A DNA stretch of 64,000 nt from JABDII01 sp963815325 (GCA_963815325.1 CAWFGG010000001.1:310001-374000), one strand, 5' to 3'; positions 36,607-46,371 are shown, counted from the first letter of the stretch. Numbers and translations: made by a program. Notes: a model not told the origin generated them from the letters alone.

Positions 36607-36634
36607 ACTATATAACCATAAAGCTATAAAGCAA
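36607..36634 (-). promoter_or_regulatory. Promoter of the second RND operon with ArsR-like operator
   Basis: On the minus strand TTGCTT (36634-36629) and TATAGT (36612-36607) are 16 bases apart. Between and over them lies a 23-base AT-rich element (36608-36630) sharing 18 positions with 30273-30295 at the arsR start. The stretch is strikingly AT-rich against its GC-rich surroundings. Confidence 0.55.
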
Positions 36635-36746
36635 GGGATTGCGTCGCTACAGTCTGAGCCAGGCCTCGTGAAGGCCCTTGCCATCGAGTATGAGGGTTCC
36701 TTGTTTCTCCCCAACGCTCGATCATGTCCGTGGGTACCGGGTGCTA

Positions 36747-37151
36747 ATGGAAAGCAAGATGGAAGACAGGTCGGTCCGACTCGATCAGTGGCTCTGGGCC
36801 GCGCGGTTTTATAAGACCCGCGCCTTGGCTGCCCGCGCCGTCGAGGGGGGCAGCGTCCAGGTGGACGGCCAACGGGTAAAGCGGGCCAAAGCCATTCGAA
36901 TTGGCGACCAGATCCGCATTCGACAAGCGCCGTTCGAGTACCAGGTGGTCGTTCGGGGACTGGCCGAGCGCCGGGGCTCGGCAGCTGCGGCAGGAGAACT
37001 CTACCTCGAGACACCGGAGAGCAGGTCGGCTCGGGAGGTCCTTACGACCCGCCTGAAGAGCGCGCCCCCGCCCCTGTTCTACGAGAAGGGCCGCCCTTCC
37101 AAGAAGGAACGGCGGGAGATGGAGCAACTCAAGCGGCGGCAACGTGAATAG
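36747..37151 (+). CDS. hslR: S4-domain RNA-binding protein, Hsp15 family
   Basis: This protein of about 134 residues has an N-terminal S4 domain: RLDQWLWAARFYKTRALAAR, then AVEGGSVQVDGQRVKRA and IRIGDQIRI. A basic tail (EKGRPSKKERREMEQLKRRQ) follows, as in Hsp15, which recycles stalled 50S subunits carrying peptidyl-tRNA. ATG at 36747 or 36759 is possible. It is not obviously linked to its neighbours. Confidence 0.85.
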   Translation: MESKMEDRSVRLDQWLWAARFYKTRALAARAVEGGSVQVDGQRVKRAKAIRIGDQIRIRQAPFEYQVVVRGLAERRGSAAAAGELYLETPESRSAREVLTTRLKSAPPPLFYEKGRPSKKERREMEQLKRRQRE

Positions 37152-37232
37152 AAGCAGGCGCCGACGCATCCACTCGCCCCCCAAGCTGCCGACGAGCAGT
37201 CATGCACAAGCGCACGGGCTGGAGCACCGTCC

Positions 37233-39147
37233 GTGAGCGCGCTCCTTGGCGCATTCCCGGAATATGGATCGCCACCGCCGAGTGACGCGGCGCTCAGCCC
37301 CGCGCTCGATGCGCTTCGCGTACGAGGCCGCGATCGGGAAGAGCTGCATCGTGAGGACGCGGCATTGCTCGGAGTGCTCCGCCACGACTGGGAGCTTGCA
37401 CCGTGGATCTCGGGCAATGTCCTACTCGCCCGGGACCAGGAATCCGGTGTCGTCGTGGCCGCGGATGCGGCCCTGTACTATCGCGACGATTTGCTGCGCG
37501 CCATGGGGCAGGCCGGGATTCGCAGCCGGGGCAGTAACCCCGCCGAGCTGATCCTTGCCGCATACCTGGCATGGGGCGATTCGTGCCCCGACGCGACTCG
37601 AGGGTGATTTCGCCTTCATTCTCTGGGACGGGCGCCAGAGGCGGGTGTTGGCTGCCAGAGATTTCGGTGGGAAACGGCCGCTGTTTCACGCCGAGTTTGG
37701 CGGGACGCTCTTTCTCGCCTCCACCATCCCGGCCCTCCTCGCCGCACCGGGCGCGAGCCGGGAACTCGATTGGACGGTGATTGCCGAGGCGGCCGCGGCG
37801 CTGACCAACTCACCGGACGAGACGGCCTTTGGCGCAGTTCGCCGTCTCCCTGCCGGATCGACGCTCGTGTACGAGCCAGGTTCGGCGCCACGAGTCCGGC
37901 GGCATTGGTGGCCGCCCACCTTCCGCACTTGGGGAGAACACAACTCGAAAGACGCGGCCGCGGAGCTCAGACGCACGCTCGAACGGGCGGTCGATGAGCG
38001 CATGGCAGGCGAAGGCGTAACGGCGTGTTTCCTCTCGGGCGGGTACGACTCCCCGGCAGTTTACGCAGCGGGACGCCACCTATTGGCAAACAGCGGAGCC
38101 CGGCGCGAACTCCGTGCTATCTCGATGAGTTTTCCGCCCGGCGACTCCGGCCGGGAAGACGAGCTCATCGAGCAGATCGTCGGACACTGGAACGACGCGA
38201 CGCGTTGGATCCAGAGCACGGACGTTCCCTTCTGCGAGGATCCGGAGGAGCACGCGCGTCAACGCGCCGAGCCATACCCGCACCTCTTCGAAACCTTCAA
38301 CCGCGTCGCCACCCGCGCTGCCGTTGGCCAAGGTGCACGGGTTGTGCTGGACGGGAGCGGCGGCGACCAGCTCTTTGCCGTCGGGGCGAATGTCCTGTCA
38401 GATCTGCTGCGTGGCGGGCATTGGCTCTGGTTGGCTTCGGATTGGAAGGCCCTGGGTGGAGGGAGCTGGCGAGACTTCTTCAAGGTGGCGGTCCAGCCCC
38501 GGATGGGACCGAAACTGCTTCGAGCGGCAACCTGGCTCCGCGGCGGCCGCCCGCTGGCCGATGTCGGGTTCGTTCGCGACATCCCGCCCTGGTTCTCGAA
38601 GACGTTCGTCGAGCGCCACGGCCTTCGAACCCGCGAGCACGATCGCCAACCGGCCCGCGGCACCATGAGTTGGTCCGCCTACGAAGCCTTGTGGTACCTG
38701 ACCACCCCGGCGTTCCCTCGCATGGCCGAATACGTCGCGAGCTTTGCCTTGGAGGAGGGCGCCGAGTACCGCTCCCCGCTCCTCGACAGGCGAATCGTCG
38801 AATTGGCGGCCACCCGCCCGGCATCGGACCGGCGCCGGGGCACCGAGACCAAGCTACTGCTTCGCCACGCCATGGAAGGACTCCTACCGACATCCGTCCT
38901 CGCTGGGCGGCCGCACAAGACCGGGATGCCGGTGGACTACATGCGGGGATCCGCCCGGGCCCTCCTAGGCGGGCCGTTGCGTCCGCTGCTCCGAGATTCA
39001 GCCCTGGCAGAGGCCGGGATCGTCGAGCCGGAGGCCTTGCAGAGGGCAGTCGAGCGCTGTGTGGCTGGCCAGGACGACGGGCAGGCCGTTGGGCTCTACC
39101 TGACCCTCCAGGCCGAACTCTGGGCGCGTCAGCAGATTGGGGGGTGA
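37233..39147 (+). CDS. Asparagine-synthetase-like enzyme, lasso-peptide-cyclase candidate (one frameshift)
   Basis: The gene is read in one frame to about 37590 and another after it. A single extra base just before the segment LEGDFAFILWDGRQRRVLAA explains the break. Repaired, it encodes ~637 residues: an N-terminal Ntn-hydrolase-like domain and a C-terminal ATP-dependent synthetase domain with FLSGGYDSPAVYAAG (PP-loop) and VVLDGSGGDQLFAVG. The N-terminus is MSALLGAFPEYG with no Cys2, so glutaminase activity is absent, as in lasso cyclases (McjC/LarC). These adenylate an Asp/Glu side chain to close a macrolactam. A precursor-like peptide and ABC exporter follow directly. Confidence 0.78.
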
Positions 39148-39232
39148 AGACCCGCGTGGGGAGGGGTGTCCCCGGTTTGGGACATCGCCCACCCCGGGTT
39201 GCCGCCAGCCGTTCGCCCCCCCCAACCCCCCC

Positions 39233-39261
39233 TTGCGGACGGGGCTTTCGTACGGTACAGT
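39233..39261 (+). promoter_or_regulatory. Putative promoter of the precursor gene
   Basis: TTGCGG (39233-39238) and TACAGT (39256-39261) are separated by exactly 17 bases. Transcription would start near 39268, leaving a leader of about 60 bases before the precursor ATG. Confidence 0.5.
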
Positions 39262-39330
39262 TTCTGCAGCTAAGAAAGCTGCGATGGGGTTGTGGTCATG
39301 TAGTCCGGCCCAATGTCTCAGAGGTGGTGT

Positions 39331-39513
39331 ATGTACGCCAAGCCTGTGTTGGAGCGATTCGGCACATTTCGGGATCTCACCCAGATGCCGCCGCCACAAG
39401 GAAAGAAGGATCCAGGTGCGGACCTGACGATGCGATCAACTGTGAGTCCCATGCCGGTCCGGTCGCCGCTGCATGCGGTGGCAGTCCGGAACGGCGGCGG
39501 TCGCACGAGCTGA
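39331..39513 (+). CDS. RiPP precursor with lasso-family leader motif
   Basis: This 60-residue peptide starts MYAKPVLERFGTFRDLTQ. Tyr2, Pro5, Leu7, Gly11, Phe13 and Thr17 match the YxxPxL...G.F...T leader motif recognised by the RRE domain of lasso systems. GAGGTGG precedes the ATG. A conventional core would start with Gly two residues after Thr17; here the next residues are Gln and Met. GKKDPGAD further on could give an eight-residue Gly-Asp ring but is too far from Thr17. Another frame, ending at 39533, gives a Cys/Gly-rich C-terminus, so the core may be obscured by an indel. Confidence 0.68.
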   Translation: MYAKPVLERFGTFRDLTQMPPPQGKKDPGADLTMRSTVSPMPVRSPLHAVAVRNGGGRTS

Positions 39514-39564
39514 TTCCGCTGGGAGGTTCTTGACCTTCCGCCGCACAATTACCGAACTGTGAAC

Positions 39565-39598
39565 CGCCCGCCCTCTGAGAAATCTCCGAGGGCGGGCG
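39565..39598 (+). terminator. Rho-independent terminator of the precursor gene
   Basis: CGCCCGCCCTC (39565-39575) pairs perfectly with GAGGGCGGGCG (39588-39598), followed by TCCCTTT. It closes a monocistronic unit with the promoter at 39233-39261 and separates it from the ABC exporter genes. Confidence 0.7.
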
Positions 39599-39666
39599 TC
39601 CCTTTGGGTATAGGGGCCGCCATCGGCCCGAGATCCTCGAGCCTGTTCAATCCTCGACGCTGGCAA

Positions 39667-40743
39667 GTGAGCCCTCCAGGCACCCACGGTACCAAGCCCC
39701 AGACCCGGCATTCGTTTTCCTCCGGGGGCTCACCAAGTCCTACCCGATTCACCGCCAATGGCGCGAGATACTGCGCCGCCCGTTCACCGAACAGTGGACG
39801 GCCGCGCTCGAGGGAGTGGACTTAGCCGTTGAGCGTGGCGAGTTCTTCGGCCTCCTGGGACCGAATGGGGCCGGCAAGACCACACTGTTCAAGGTGCTGT
39901 CCACCCTCATCACCCCAGACTCCGGTCAGGCCCAGGTGGACGGCCTCGACGTGGTGCGCAGACGCCGCCCAGGTGCGGAAGATCCTGTCGCCCGTGATCC
40001 CGGATGAACGCAGTCTCTTGTGGCGCCTCTCGGCGCGCGAGAACCTGAATCTCTTTGCCGGCCTGTACGGCTACAGCGGCAACGGCCGTGCGGCTCGGGT
40101 CAACGATCTCCTGGACATCGTGGGCCTGGAGGAAGCGGGCAACAAGATGGTGGGGCAGTTCTCGTCCGGCATGAAGCAGCGACTGCTCATCGCGCGGGCG
40201 CTCCTCCCCGAGCCGCGGCTGCTGCTGCTCGACGAACCGACCCGGAGCCTCGATCCGGTGTCGGCCGAGCGCTTCCGCAGGTTCCTCCGCGACGAGATCG
40301 GTGGGCGCCAGGGTTGCACGATCCTCCTCGCCACGCACAACGCCGAGGAAGCGCTCGATTTGTGCACCCGTGTGGCCGTGCTCGATCGGGGGAGGGTCCG
40401 GGCGGTTGGGACGCCGGAGGCGCTCGCGCTCCGCGTGGCGGAGCAACGCTTCCGGATCTACACGCGGACGCCAGACGCGCCGGCGTTCGGGGAGTTGCTC
40501 CACCGGGGGTTGGCGCAGAGTGTCAGCATGACGGCAACGGCCGACGGCCAGTGGTCGGTAGTAGAAGTAGAGATTTCCAGAGGCAATGAGGGATGTGAAG
40601 CCGTTCTTGCCTACCTCGCCCGCCAGGGCGTTGCGGTAGCCCGGCTCGAGCGCATCCGACCCACCCTGGCCCAGGTGATCGAACACGTGGTGGCCCAGCA
40701 TCCGCCGGTCGCACCATCATCAGCCGAGGCCCCTCGATCATGA
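39667..40743 (+). CDS. ABC-2 type exporter ATP-binding protein (frameshifted)
   Basis: FLRGLTKSYPIHRQWREILR, Walker A (LLGPNGAGKTTLFKVLSTLI) and the following LITPDSG lie in one frame. After about 39970 the protein continues in another with the signature QFSSGMKQRLLIARALL, Walker B LLLLDEPTRSLDP and H-loop LLATHNAEEALDL. An extra A in GTGCGC(A)GACGCC accounts for the shift. No start codon is visible in the first frame; the GTG at 39667 would need another indel. The C-terminal ~90 residues resemble the DrrA-type regulatory tail. It overlaps the permease start (ATGA). Confidence 0.8.
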
Positions 40744-41540
40744 GGACGATCCTGGCGTTCCTGCGGGCCAATTGGCTCACCGCGACGAGCTACCGGATCG
40801 ACCTCGTCATCTCGCTCATTTCGCTGGCCGCCGCCGCCGTCCCGCTCTACTTCGTGTCGGGTGCACTGCAGCCCTTGATGGCGGACTCGATCCGTACCGA
40901 AGGCGGGCAATATTTCGGGTTCGCGCTGGTGGGCATCGTGACCTACAGCTTCCTGGGTGTTGCGGTGAACAGCATCCCCACCGGCTTGGGGAAGAGCATC
41001 AGCTCGGGCACCATCGAGGCATTCCTGGTCGCGCCGGCATCCCTGCCTTCGATTCTCGCCGCGTTCGCCTCCTACGATCTGATATGGACCACCCTGCGGG
41101 CCGTGGTCTTTCTCGGCGTGGGCGCGGTTCTTGGCGCCCGCTTTGCCCCGTCGGGGCTGCCGGCAGCCCTGTTCATCCTGGCTCTAACCGTGCTGGCCTA
41201 CGTGCCCATCGGCCTCATGGCGGCGGCAATGGTCATGGCATTCCGAACGACGGGGCCGCTTCCCAAGGCGGTGTTCGCAGCCTCGGCGCTGCTCGGTGGC
41301 GTGTACTATCCCACGACCGTCATCCCGTCATGGATCGAGCTGGTGTCGCGCATCGTGCCCCTCACCTACGGGCTCCGCGCCATCCGGCGCACCCTGCTCG
41401 AAGGATGGTCACTCGGCCAGGTGGGAGGGGACGTATTGACCCTGATCGGGATCAGCGCCGTGCTGTTCGCCGTGGCCATTCCGTTGTTCCTGAAGGCACT
41501 TGGGACGGCACGGCGCCGCGGCACGCTCGCTCACCCATGA
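40740..41540 (+). CDS. ABC-2 type transporter permease
   Basis: This 266-residue protein has six hydrophobic spans and the ABC-2 family stretch LGGVYYPTTVIPSWIELVSR near the fifth. It would form the channel for the ATPase encoded just upstream (four-base overlap). Position beside the lasso-like precursor suggests peptide export or self-protection, but drug or glycan export is not excluded. Its stop lies six bases from the convergent thiC stop. Confidence 0.85.
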   Translation: MRTILAFLRANWLTATSYRIDLVISLISLAAAAVPLYFVSGALQPLMADSIRTEGGQYFGFALVGIVTYSFLGVAVNSIPTGLGKSISSGTIEAFLVAPASLPSILAAFASYDLIWTTLRAVVFLGVGAVLGARFAPSGLPAALFILALTVLAYVPIGLMAAAMVMAFRTTGPLPKAVFAASALLGGVYYPTTVIPSWIELVSRIVPLTYGLRAIRRTLLEGWSLGQVGGDVLTLIGISAVLFAVAIPLFLKALGTARRRGTLAHP

Positions 41541-41546
41541 GGGCTG

Positions 41547-43238
41547 CTAGCGACGCACGTAGAGCTCGCCTCCGCGCTCCCTGAATTCCTCCTTCTTTTC
41601 CTCCATCCCCAGCGTCGCGGCCTCCTCGACCGCGACCCCGTGTTCGGCGGCATACTGGCGGATATCGTCGGTAATCTTCATCGAGCAGAACTTGGGCCCG
41701 CACATGGAGCAGAAGTGGGCCACCTTGGCGCCCTCGGCGGGTAGGGTCTCGTCGTGGTAGGCGCGCGCCGTCACCGGATCGAGTGCCAGGTTGAACTGAT
41801 CTTCCCACCGGAACTCGAAGCGCGCTTTCGAGAGCGCATCGTCCCACTCCCGCGCTCGGGGGTGGCCCTTGGCGAGATCGGCGGCGTGGGCAGCAATCTT
41901 GTAGGCGATGACCCCGGCTTTGACGTCGTCGCGGTTCGGCAAGCCGAGGTGCTCCTTCGGCGTCACGTAACACAGCAAGGCGGTGCCGTACCACCCGATC
42001 ATCGCGGCGCCAATCGCACTAGTGATATGGTCGTACCCCGGCGCGATGTCGGTGGTGAGGGGCCCCAGGGTATAGAACGGCGCCTCGTCACACCAGGCGA
42101 GTTGCTTGTCCATGTTCTCCTTGATCATGTGCATGGGAATGTGACCGGGACCCTCGTTCATCACCTGCACATCGTACTCCCAGGCGATCCGGTTCAGTTC
42201 TCCTTGGGTCTCGAGCTCGGCAAACTGTGCCGCGTCGTTGGCGTCCGCGATACTGCCCGGTCGAAGGCCGTCGCCCAGGGAAAAGCTCACGTCATAGGCC
42301 GCCATGATCTCGCAGATCTCGCGGAAGTGGGTGTACAGGAAGTTTTCTCGATGGTGGGCCAGGCACCACTTGGCGAGGATGGCGCCGCCCCGTGAGACGA
42401 TGCCCGTGAGTCGATTTGCCGTGAGCGGGATGTAGCGGAGCAACACTCCTGCGTGCACCGTGAAGTAGTCCACCCCCTGCTCGGCCTGTTCGACCAACGT
42501 GTCACGGTAGATCTCCCAGGTCAGCTCCTCGGGCACGCCGTCAACTTTTTCCAGCGCCTGGTAAATCGGCACGGTCCCAATCGGCACCGGTGAATTCCGG
42601 ATGATCCACTGCCGCGTTTCGTGGATGTTCTTTCCGGTGGAGAGATCCATTACCGTGTCCGCACCCCAGAGCGTGGCCCACCGGAGCTTGTCGACTTCCT
42701 CTTCAATCGAGGACGAGACGGCGGAATTGCCGATGTTGGCGTTGATCTTCACCAGAGAATTCCGGCCGATGATCATCGGCTCCAACTCGGGGTGGTTGAT
42801 GTTGGCCGGGATGATGGCGCGGCGGCGAGCCACCTCGGATCGAACCGTCTCGGGGGCTATGCCCTCCCGCAAAGCGATGAAGTCCATTTCCGGCGTGATC
42901 TCACCGCGCCGAGCATAGGCAAGCTGGGTCACGGGGCCGGACGCTCGGAGCACCGGGCGAACGAGCCCCGCCGGAATCCGGTCGCTGGGCGACGCCGGCC
43001 TCGCGACCTCCGAGACCGGCCGCTCGTGGATCCAGTCGAGGCGGAGAGCCGGGAGCCCCCGATGTACGTCTTGCAGCTCCGGTCCACTCGTATCGTAGAC
43101 CCGGAGCGGCGGCTCCCCGCCTGACAAGGAGATCTCGCGCATGGGCACTTTCATGCCCCTCGGCCCCGAGACATAGACCTTGCGCGAGTTGGGGTAGGCC
43201 GATTCGAGTTGGTTCGTCGGTCGAGCGGTGGTTGCCAT
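41547..43238 (-). CDS. thiC: Phosphomethylpyrimidine synthase
   Basis: This 563-residue radical-SAM enzyme converts aminoimidazole ribotide to HMP phosphate in thiamine synthesis. The C-terminal CSMCGPKFCSMKI supplies the CX2CX4C iron-sulfur site. NEGPGHIPMHMIKENMDKQL and WYGTALLCYVTPKEHLGLPN are ThiC hallmarks. ATG at 43238 (MATTARPTNQL) is chosen; the frame upstream runs through the riboswitch. Regulation is by the TPP riboswitch in its leader. Confidence 0.96.
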   Translation of the reverse strand: MATTARPTNQLESAYPNSRKVYVSGPRGMKVPMREISLSGGEPPLRVYDTSGPELQDVHRGLPALRLDWIHERPVSEVARPASPSDRIPAGLVRPVLRASGPVTQLAYARRGEITPEMDFIALREGIAPETVRSEVARRRAIIPANINHPELEPMIIGRNSLVKINANIGNSAVSSSIEEEVDKLRWATLWGADTVMDLSTGKNIHETRQWIIRNSPVPIGTVPIYQALEKVDGVPEELTWEIYRDTLVEQAEQGVDYFTVHAGVLLRYIPLTANRLTGIVSRGGAILAKWCLAHHRENFLYTHFREICEIMAAYDVSFSLGDGLRPGSIADANDAAQFAELETQGELNRIAWEYDVQVMNEGPGHIPMHMIKENMDKQLAWCDEAPFYTLGPLTTDIAPGYDHITSAIGAAMIGWYGTALLCYVTPKEHLGLPNRDDVKAGVIAYKIAAHAADLAKGHPRAREWDDALSKARFEFRWEDQFNLALDPVTARAYHDETLPAEGAKVAHFCSMCGPKFCSMKITDDIRQYAAEHGVAVEEAATLGMEEKKEEFRERGGELYVRR

Positions 43239-43278
43239 GGTGTTGCGCCTCAGTCGCATGGACCTCGAGAACACGAGC

Positions 43279-43304
43279 GCCGCCCGCTGAGGACGGCGGG
43301 CGGC
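43279..43304 (-). promoter_or_regulatory. Hairpin between riboswitch and thiC, likely expression platform
   Basis: GCCGCCCGC (43279-43287) pairs with GCGGGCGGC (43296-43304), a perfect 9-base GC stem in the thiC leader. No U-tract follows, so it may work with Rho or mask the ribosome-binding region when TPP is bound. Confidence 0.45.
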
Positions 43305-43330
43305 GGCGCGACAGATTGGTGACTGACGCC

Positions 43331-43411
43331 GCGCTCCCTTCGCCGGTATCAGCCGGATCAGGTTCCAAGGGTGCTGTCTCAATCCCGGTTCAGTAGCCCG
43401 GGATGCCCCTG
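43331..43411 (-). promoter_or_regulatory. TPP riboswitch (THI element)
   Basis: On the minus strand the conserved parts occur in order: CAGGGGCATCCCGGGC, TTGAGACAGCACCCTT, GGAACCTGATCCGG, and TGATACCGGCGAAGGGAG. This matches the TPP-binding core, including TGAGA and the ACCTGAT...GCGAAGGGA helices. It lies about 90 bases upstream of thiC and should lower ThiC production when TPP is abundant. Confidence 0.95.
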
Positions 43412-43700
43412 GCGGTGTGTGAATGGTAGGGCTCGGTCAGCGGGGGGTCAATTCTCGTGCATCATGGTGCGGACGGGACCTGGGCCCCATCCCCCTGCAG
43501 CCTGGTCGCAACCTGTTCCGCCTCATCATGTTATGGGACGTTGTCTCATGACGTGCTCCAGGTCCCGATCGGTAACCTGGTCGCTAACTCCCGATCCCAT
43601 CTGGTCTTAGAGGGGTGACCTGGCGGGTCCCCTCTGTTCAAGTCAGGAAATTGGATGCATTATGGTGCCCTGCCACCCACTCATTCAGAGAGGTTGAACC
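43412..43700 (+). other. Leader of the TonB receptor gene with short repeats
   Basis: No gene is visible. TGCATCATGGTGC at 43458-43470 recurs as TGCATTATGGTGC at 43656-43668, and CCTGGTCGC recurs at 43501 and 43576. A long leader with repeats suggests regulation by RNA structure or a repressor. I do not recognise a riboswitch on this strand. Confidence 0.4.
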
Positions 43701-46308
43701 ATGCGCAGCTCTCGTTGGCAAGGCCTGGTCCGCTGGCGGGCTTCCCTCGTATTCCTAGGAGTGTGCGCCGCCAGCCTGGCATTCGCGACCTCGGCCCGAG
43801 CCCAAGCTACCGGCACCGTCACGGGCTCCGTGACCCGAGCCGAGGATGGAATTGCGCTCCTCGGCGTGACGGTGTTGGTGCAGGGAACCAACCTCCAGAC
43901 GTCCACCAACGCGGAAGGTCGGTACACGCTCGCACGAGTGCCAGGTGGGGCACAGGTCATTGTGTTTCGCTGGCTGGGCTACGGCGGGGTCGATCAGCCG
44001 GTCACGGTTTCGGCCAACCAGGCCGCGGTAGTGAACGCGGCGCTGACCCGGGCCCCCATCGCGCTCGGCGAACTGACGGTCGAGGCAGCCTCCCGGGCGC
44101 CGGAGCGGGTGGTCGACGCGCCGGCCGCGGTATCGGTGGTCACGCCGCAGGTACTCCGGTCGGCGTCACTCACCGGCCAAGCCGGAATCGCGCTTCAACG
44201 TCTCCCCGGTGTGGACGTAGTCCAGAGCGGGGTCAATGATTTCAACATCAATGCCCGCGGGCTCAACTCGTCGCTGAACCGACGGGTGCTGGTCCTCTTG
44301 GACGGCCGTGACCTGGCGATCGCGTTCCTTGGCGCCCAGGAGTGGAACGGGCTCCCGGTACCGCTCGAGGACCTGGATCGGGTCGAGATGGCGCGAGGCC
44401 CGGGCTCAGCACTGTATGGTGCCAACGCGTTCAGCGGCGTAGTCAACATGATCACGCCGGACGCGCGCCAAGTCTTGGGCACCAAGGTCTCATTGGGCGG
44501 TGGCGAGCTGGCCACCTTCCGGGGCGACCTCCGGCACGCCGGCATACTCGGTGAGGGCCGCGTCGGGTACCGCGTGAACGCGGGCTTCTACCAGAGCGAG
44601 AGCTTCACCCGTCGCGAACGGGCGTTGGTGACTGAGCAAGGAATACGCAGCCGCGTCGACGACCTCCGAGGCTCTCCGTCCAGCACCGTTTCCGGGGTTT
44701 GAAGTCGTCCCGCTAGATGGTCAGACGACGGCAACTCCTTTTGGTCAACCGGTGCCGCCACCGGTGAACCGGACGATCTGCGCAACATCTACGGCTCGGC
44801 CCGCCTCGATTACTACGCCGACAACGGCTCGGTTGTCTCGGTGGATGGTGGGGCCAGCCGGGTCGAGAACGAGGTCTTCGTGACCGGCATCGGGCGAGTA
44901 CAGGTCAAGAAGGGCACCAAGCCTTGGGCCCGCGTTGCCTGGGCCGCCGAGCGATTCAACATTTCGGCGTGGTACACCGGACGGAACACCAACGAGGATC
45001 AGGTGTCGCTCGCGAGCGGCGCCGCGCTCTTGGAAACCTCGGCGATCTTCCACTGTCGAGGGCCAGACCAACCACAACTTCCTGGAGGACCGCGGCCGCG
45101 TGGTGGTTGGCGCATCGTTCCGGAACTACAACGTCGATACTGACAGCACCCTCATGGCCCTGAGCGACGATGATCGGAGTGACAAGACCTATTCGGTCTA
45201 TGGGCAAGTCGAGTTCAAACTGATTCCCGAACTCAAGGCGGTTGCGGCGCTTCGCTTTGACGACGCAGATCTGCACGACGCCCAGTACTCACCCAAGGGC
45301 GCGCTGGTGTTCAGCCCGACGCCGGATCATTCCATCCGGGTCACCTACAATCAGGCGTTTCAGGTTCCCAACTATTCCGAGTTCTTCCTGCGCGCCGCCG
45401 CAGGGGCTCCGGCCAACTTCTCGCAGCTCGAGAGCGGGCCTCCGCGGCCTCGCCACATTGGGGCCGCGGCTCTAACCGGCGTCCCGGTGGGTCAGCTCTA
45501 CGTCCGATCGTCCCCGGTGCAGGAATGGCTCAGCGACTGTGCCGGTCCTGGCGCCTCGGCAATGCCGGCCTCGAAGTGGAGAAGGTCAAGGGCTGGGAGA
45601 TCGGATATAAGGGCAACATCACCGATCGCGCCTACGTAACGGTCGATCTCTTTCAGAGCAAGATCGAGAACTTCGTGACCGATCTCCTGCGCTGGCGTCG
45701 AGAACCCGACATATCGACCGCTCCTGGACAGCACCTGCAGCGCTCCGGACAGCATCCGGCGCGGCGGCCGATGCGCGACAGTCGCGTCGCCGCCGGAAGG
45801 TCCCGGCGACCCTGAGGCTACCCAGCTACCGGACGATGCGAGCGGCAATTGTCAGTTTCGTACACCAACGCGGTGACGGTGAAGCAGCGCGGCGTCGAGC
45901 TCGGCTTCGGCATTCAACTCATCGACGAAGTCCGCTTCGACGGGTCGTACACCTTCTTCGACACGAATTTCTTCCAGGACAACATCAAGGGCCTGGCGGC
46001 GGGAGACGTGCTGCAACCCAACACGCCCAAGCACAAGGCCAACTTGTCGCTCGCCTATAGCGGGCTCCAGGGCATCGACGCCGAGGTGGCCCTCCGGATG
46101 ATCGATGGGTACGACGTGGGCCGCCGGCATCTTCCAGGGCTATGTGCCGTCGAGTGAGACGGTCAACCTGAGCGCCGGCTACCGGATCAGTAACCACTTC
46201 CGAGTCCAGGCCGCCGTCACCAACCTGTTCGATCAGGAGCGCTACCACCTCTATGGTGGCTCGGTTATCGGCCGGCGCATTCTCGGTGGGGTGACAACCT
46301 ACTTCTAA
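43701..46308 (+). pseudogene. TonB-dependent outer-membrane receptor broken by several indels
   Basis: The intact first 330 residues show a signal peptide ending FATSARAQA, a carboxypeptidase-like domain (GTVTGSVTRAEDGIALLGVT), and a plug with LVLLDGRDLA and MARGPGSALYGANAFSGVVN. The barrel continues in alternating frames (around 44750-45050, 45050-45430, 45525-45720, 45849-46120 and 46105-46308). It ends in the expected aromatic residue (GRRILGGVTTYF). At least five indels are needed. It may be a decayed gene or a badly sequenced one. Position next to TPP-controlled thiC hints at thiamine or precursor uptake, without sequence proof. GAGAGG precedes the ATG. Confidence 0.82.
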
Positions 46309-46330
46309 TCGCCGCGTGACCACGCTGGGG

Positions 46331-46371
46331 CACCGTGCCCGATTCCGGCCGCGCCGGGATCGGGCACGGTG
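46331..46371 (+). terminator. Terminator after the TonB receptor gene
   Basis: CACCGTGCCCGAT (46331-46343) pairs with ATCGGGCACGGTG (46359-46371), and CCGG/CCGG continues the stem around a five-base loop. There is no strong U-tract. It starts 23 bases after the receptor stop. Confidence 0.65.

Noticed and set aside
38025..39533. A 502-codon plus-strand frame overlapping the cyclase gene
   Set aside because: Most of it is an out-of-frame reading of the synthetase domain. Only its last ~40 codons are of interest, as the alternative core frame of the precursor.
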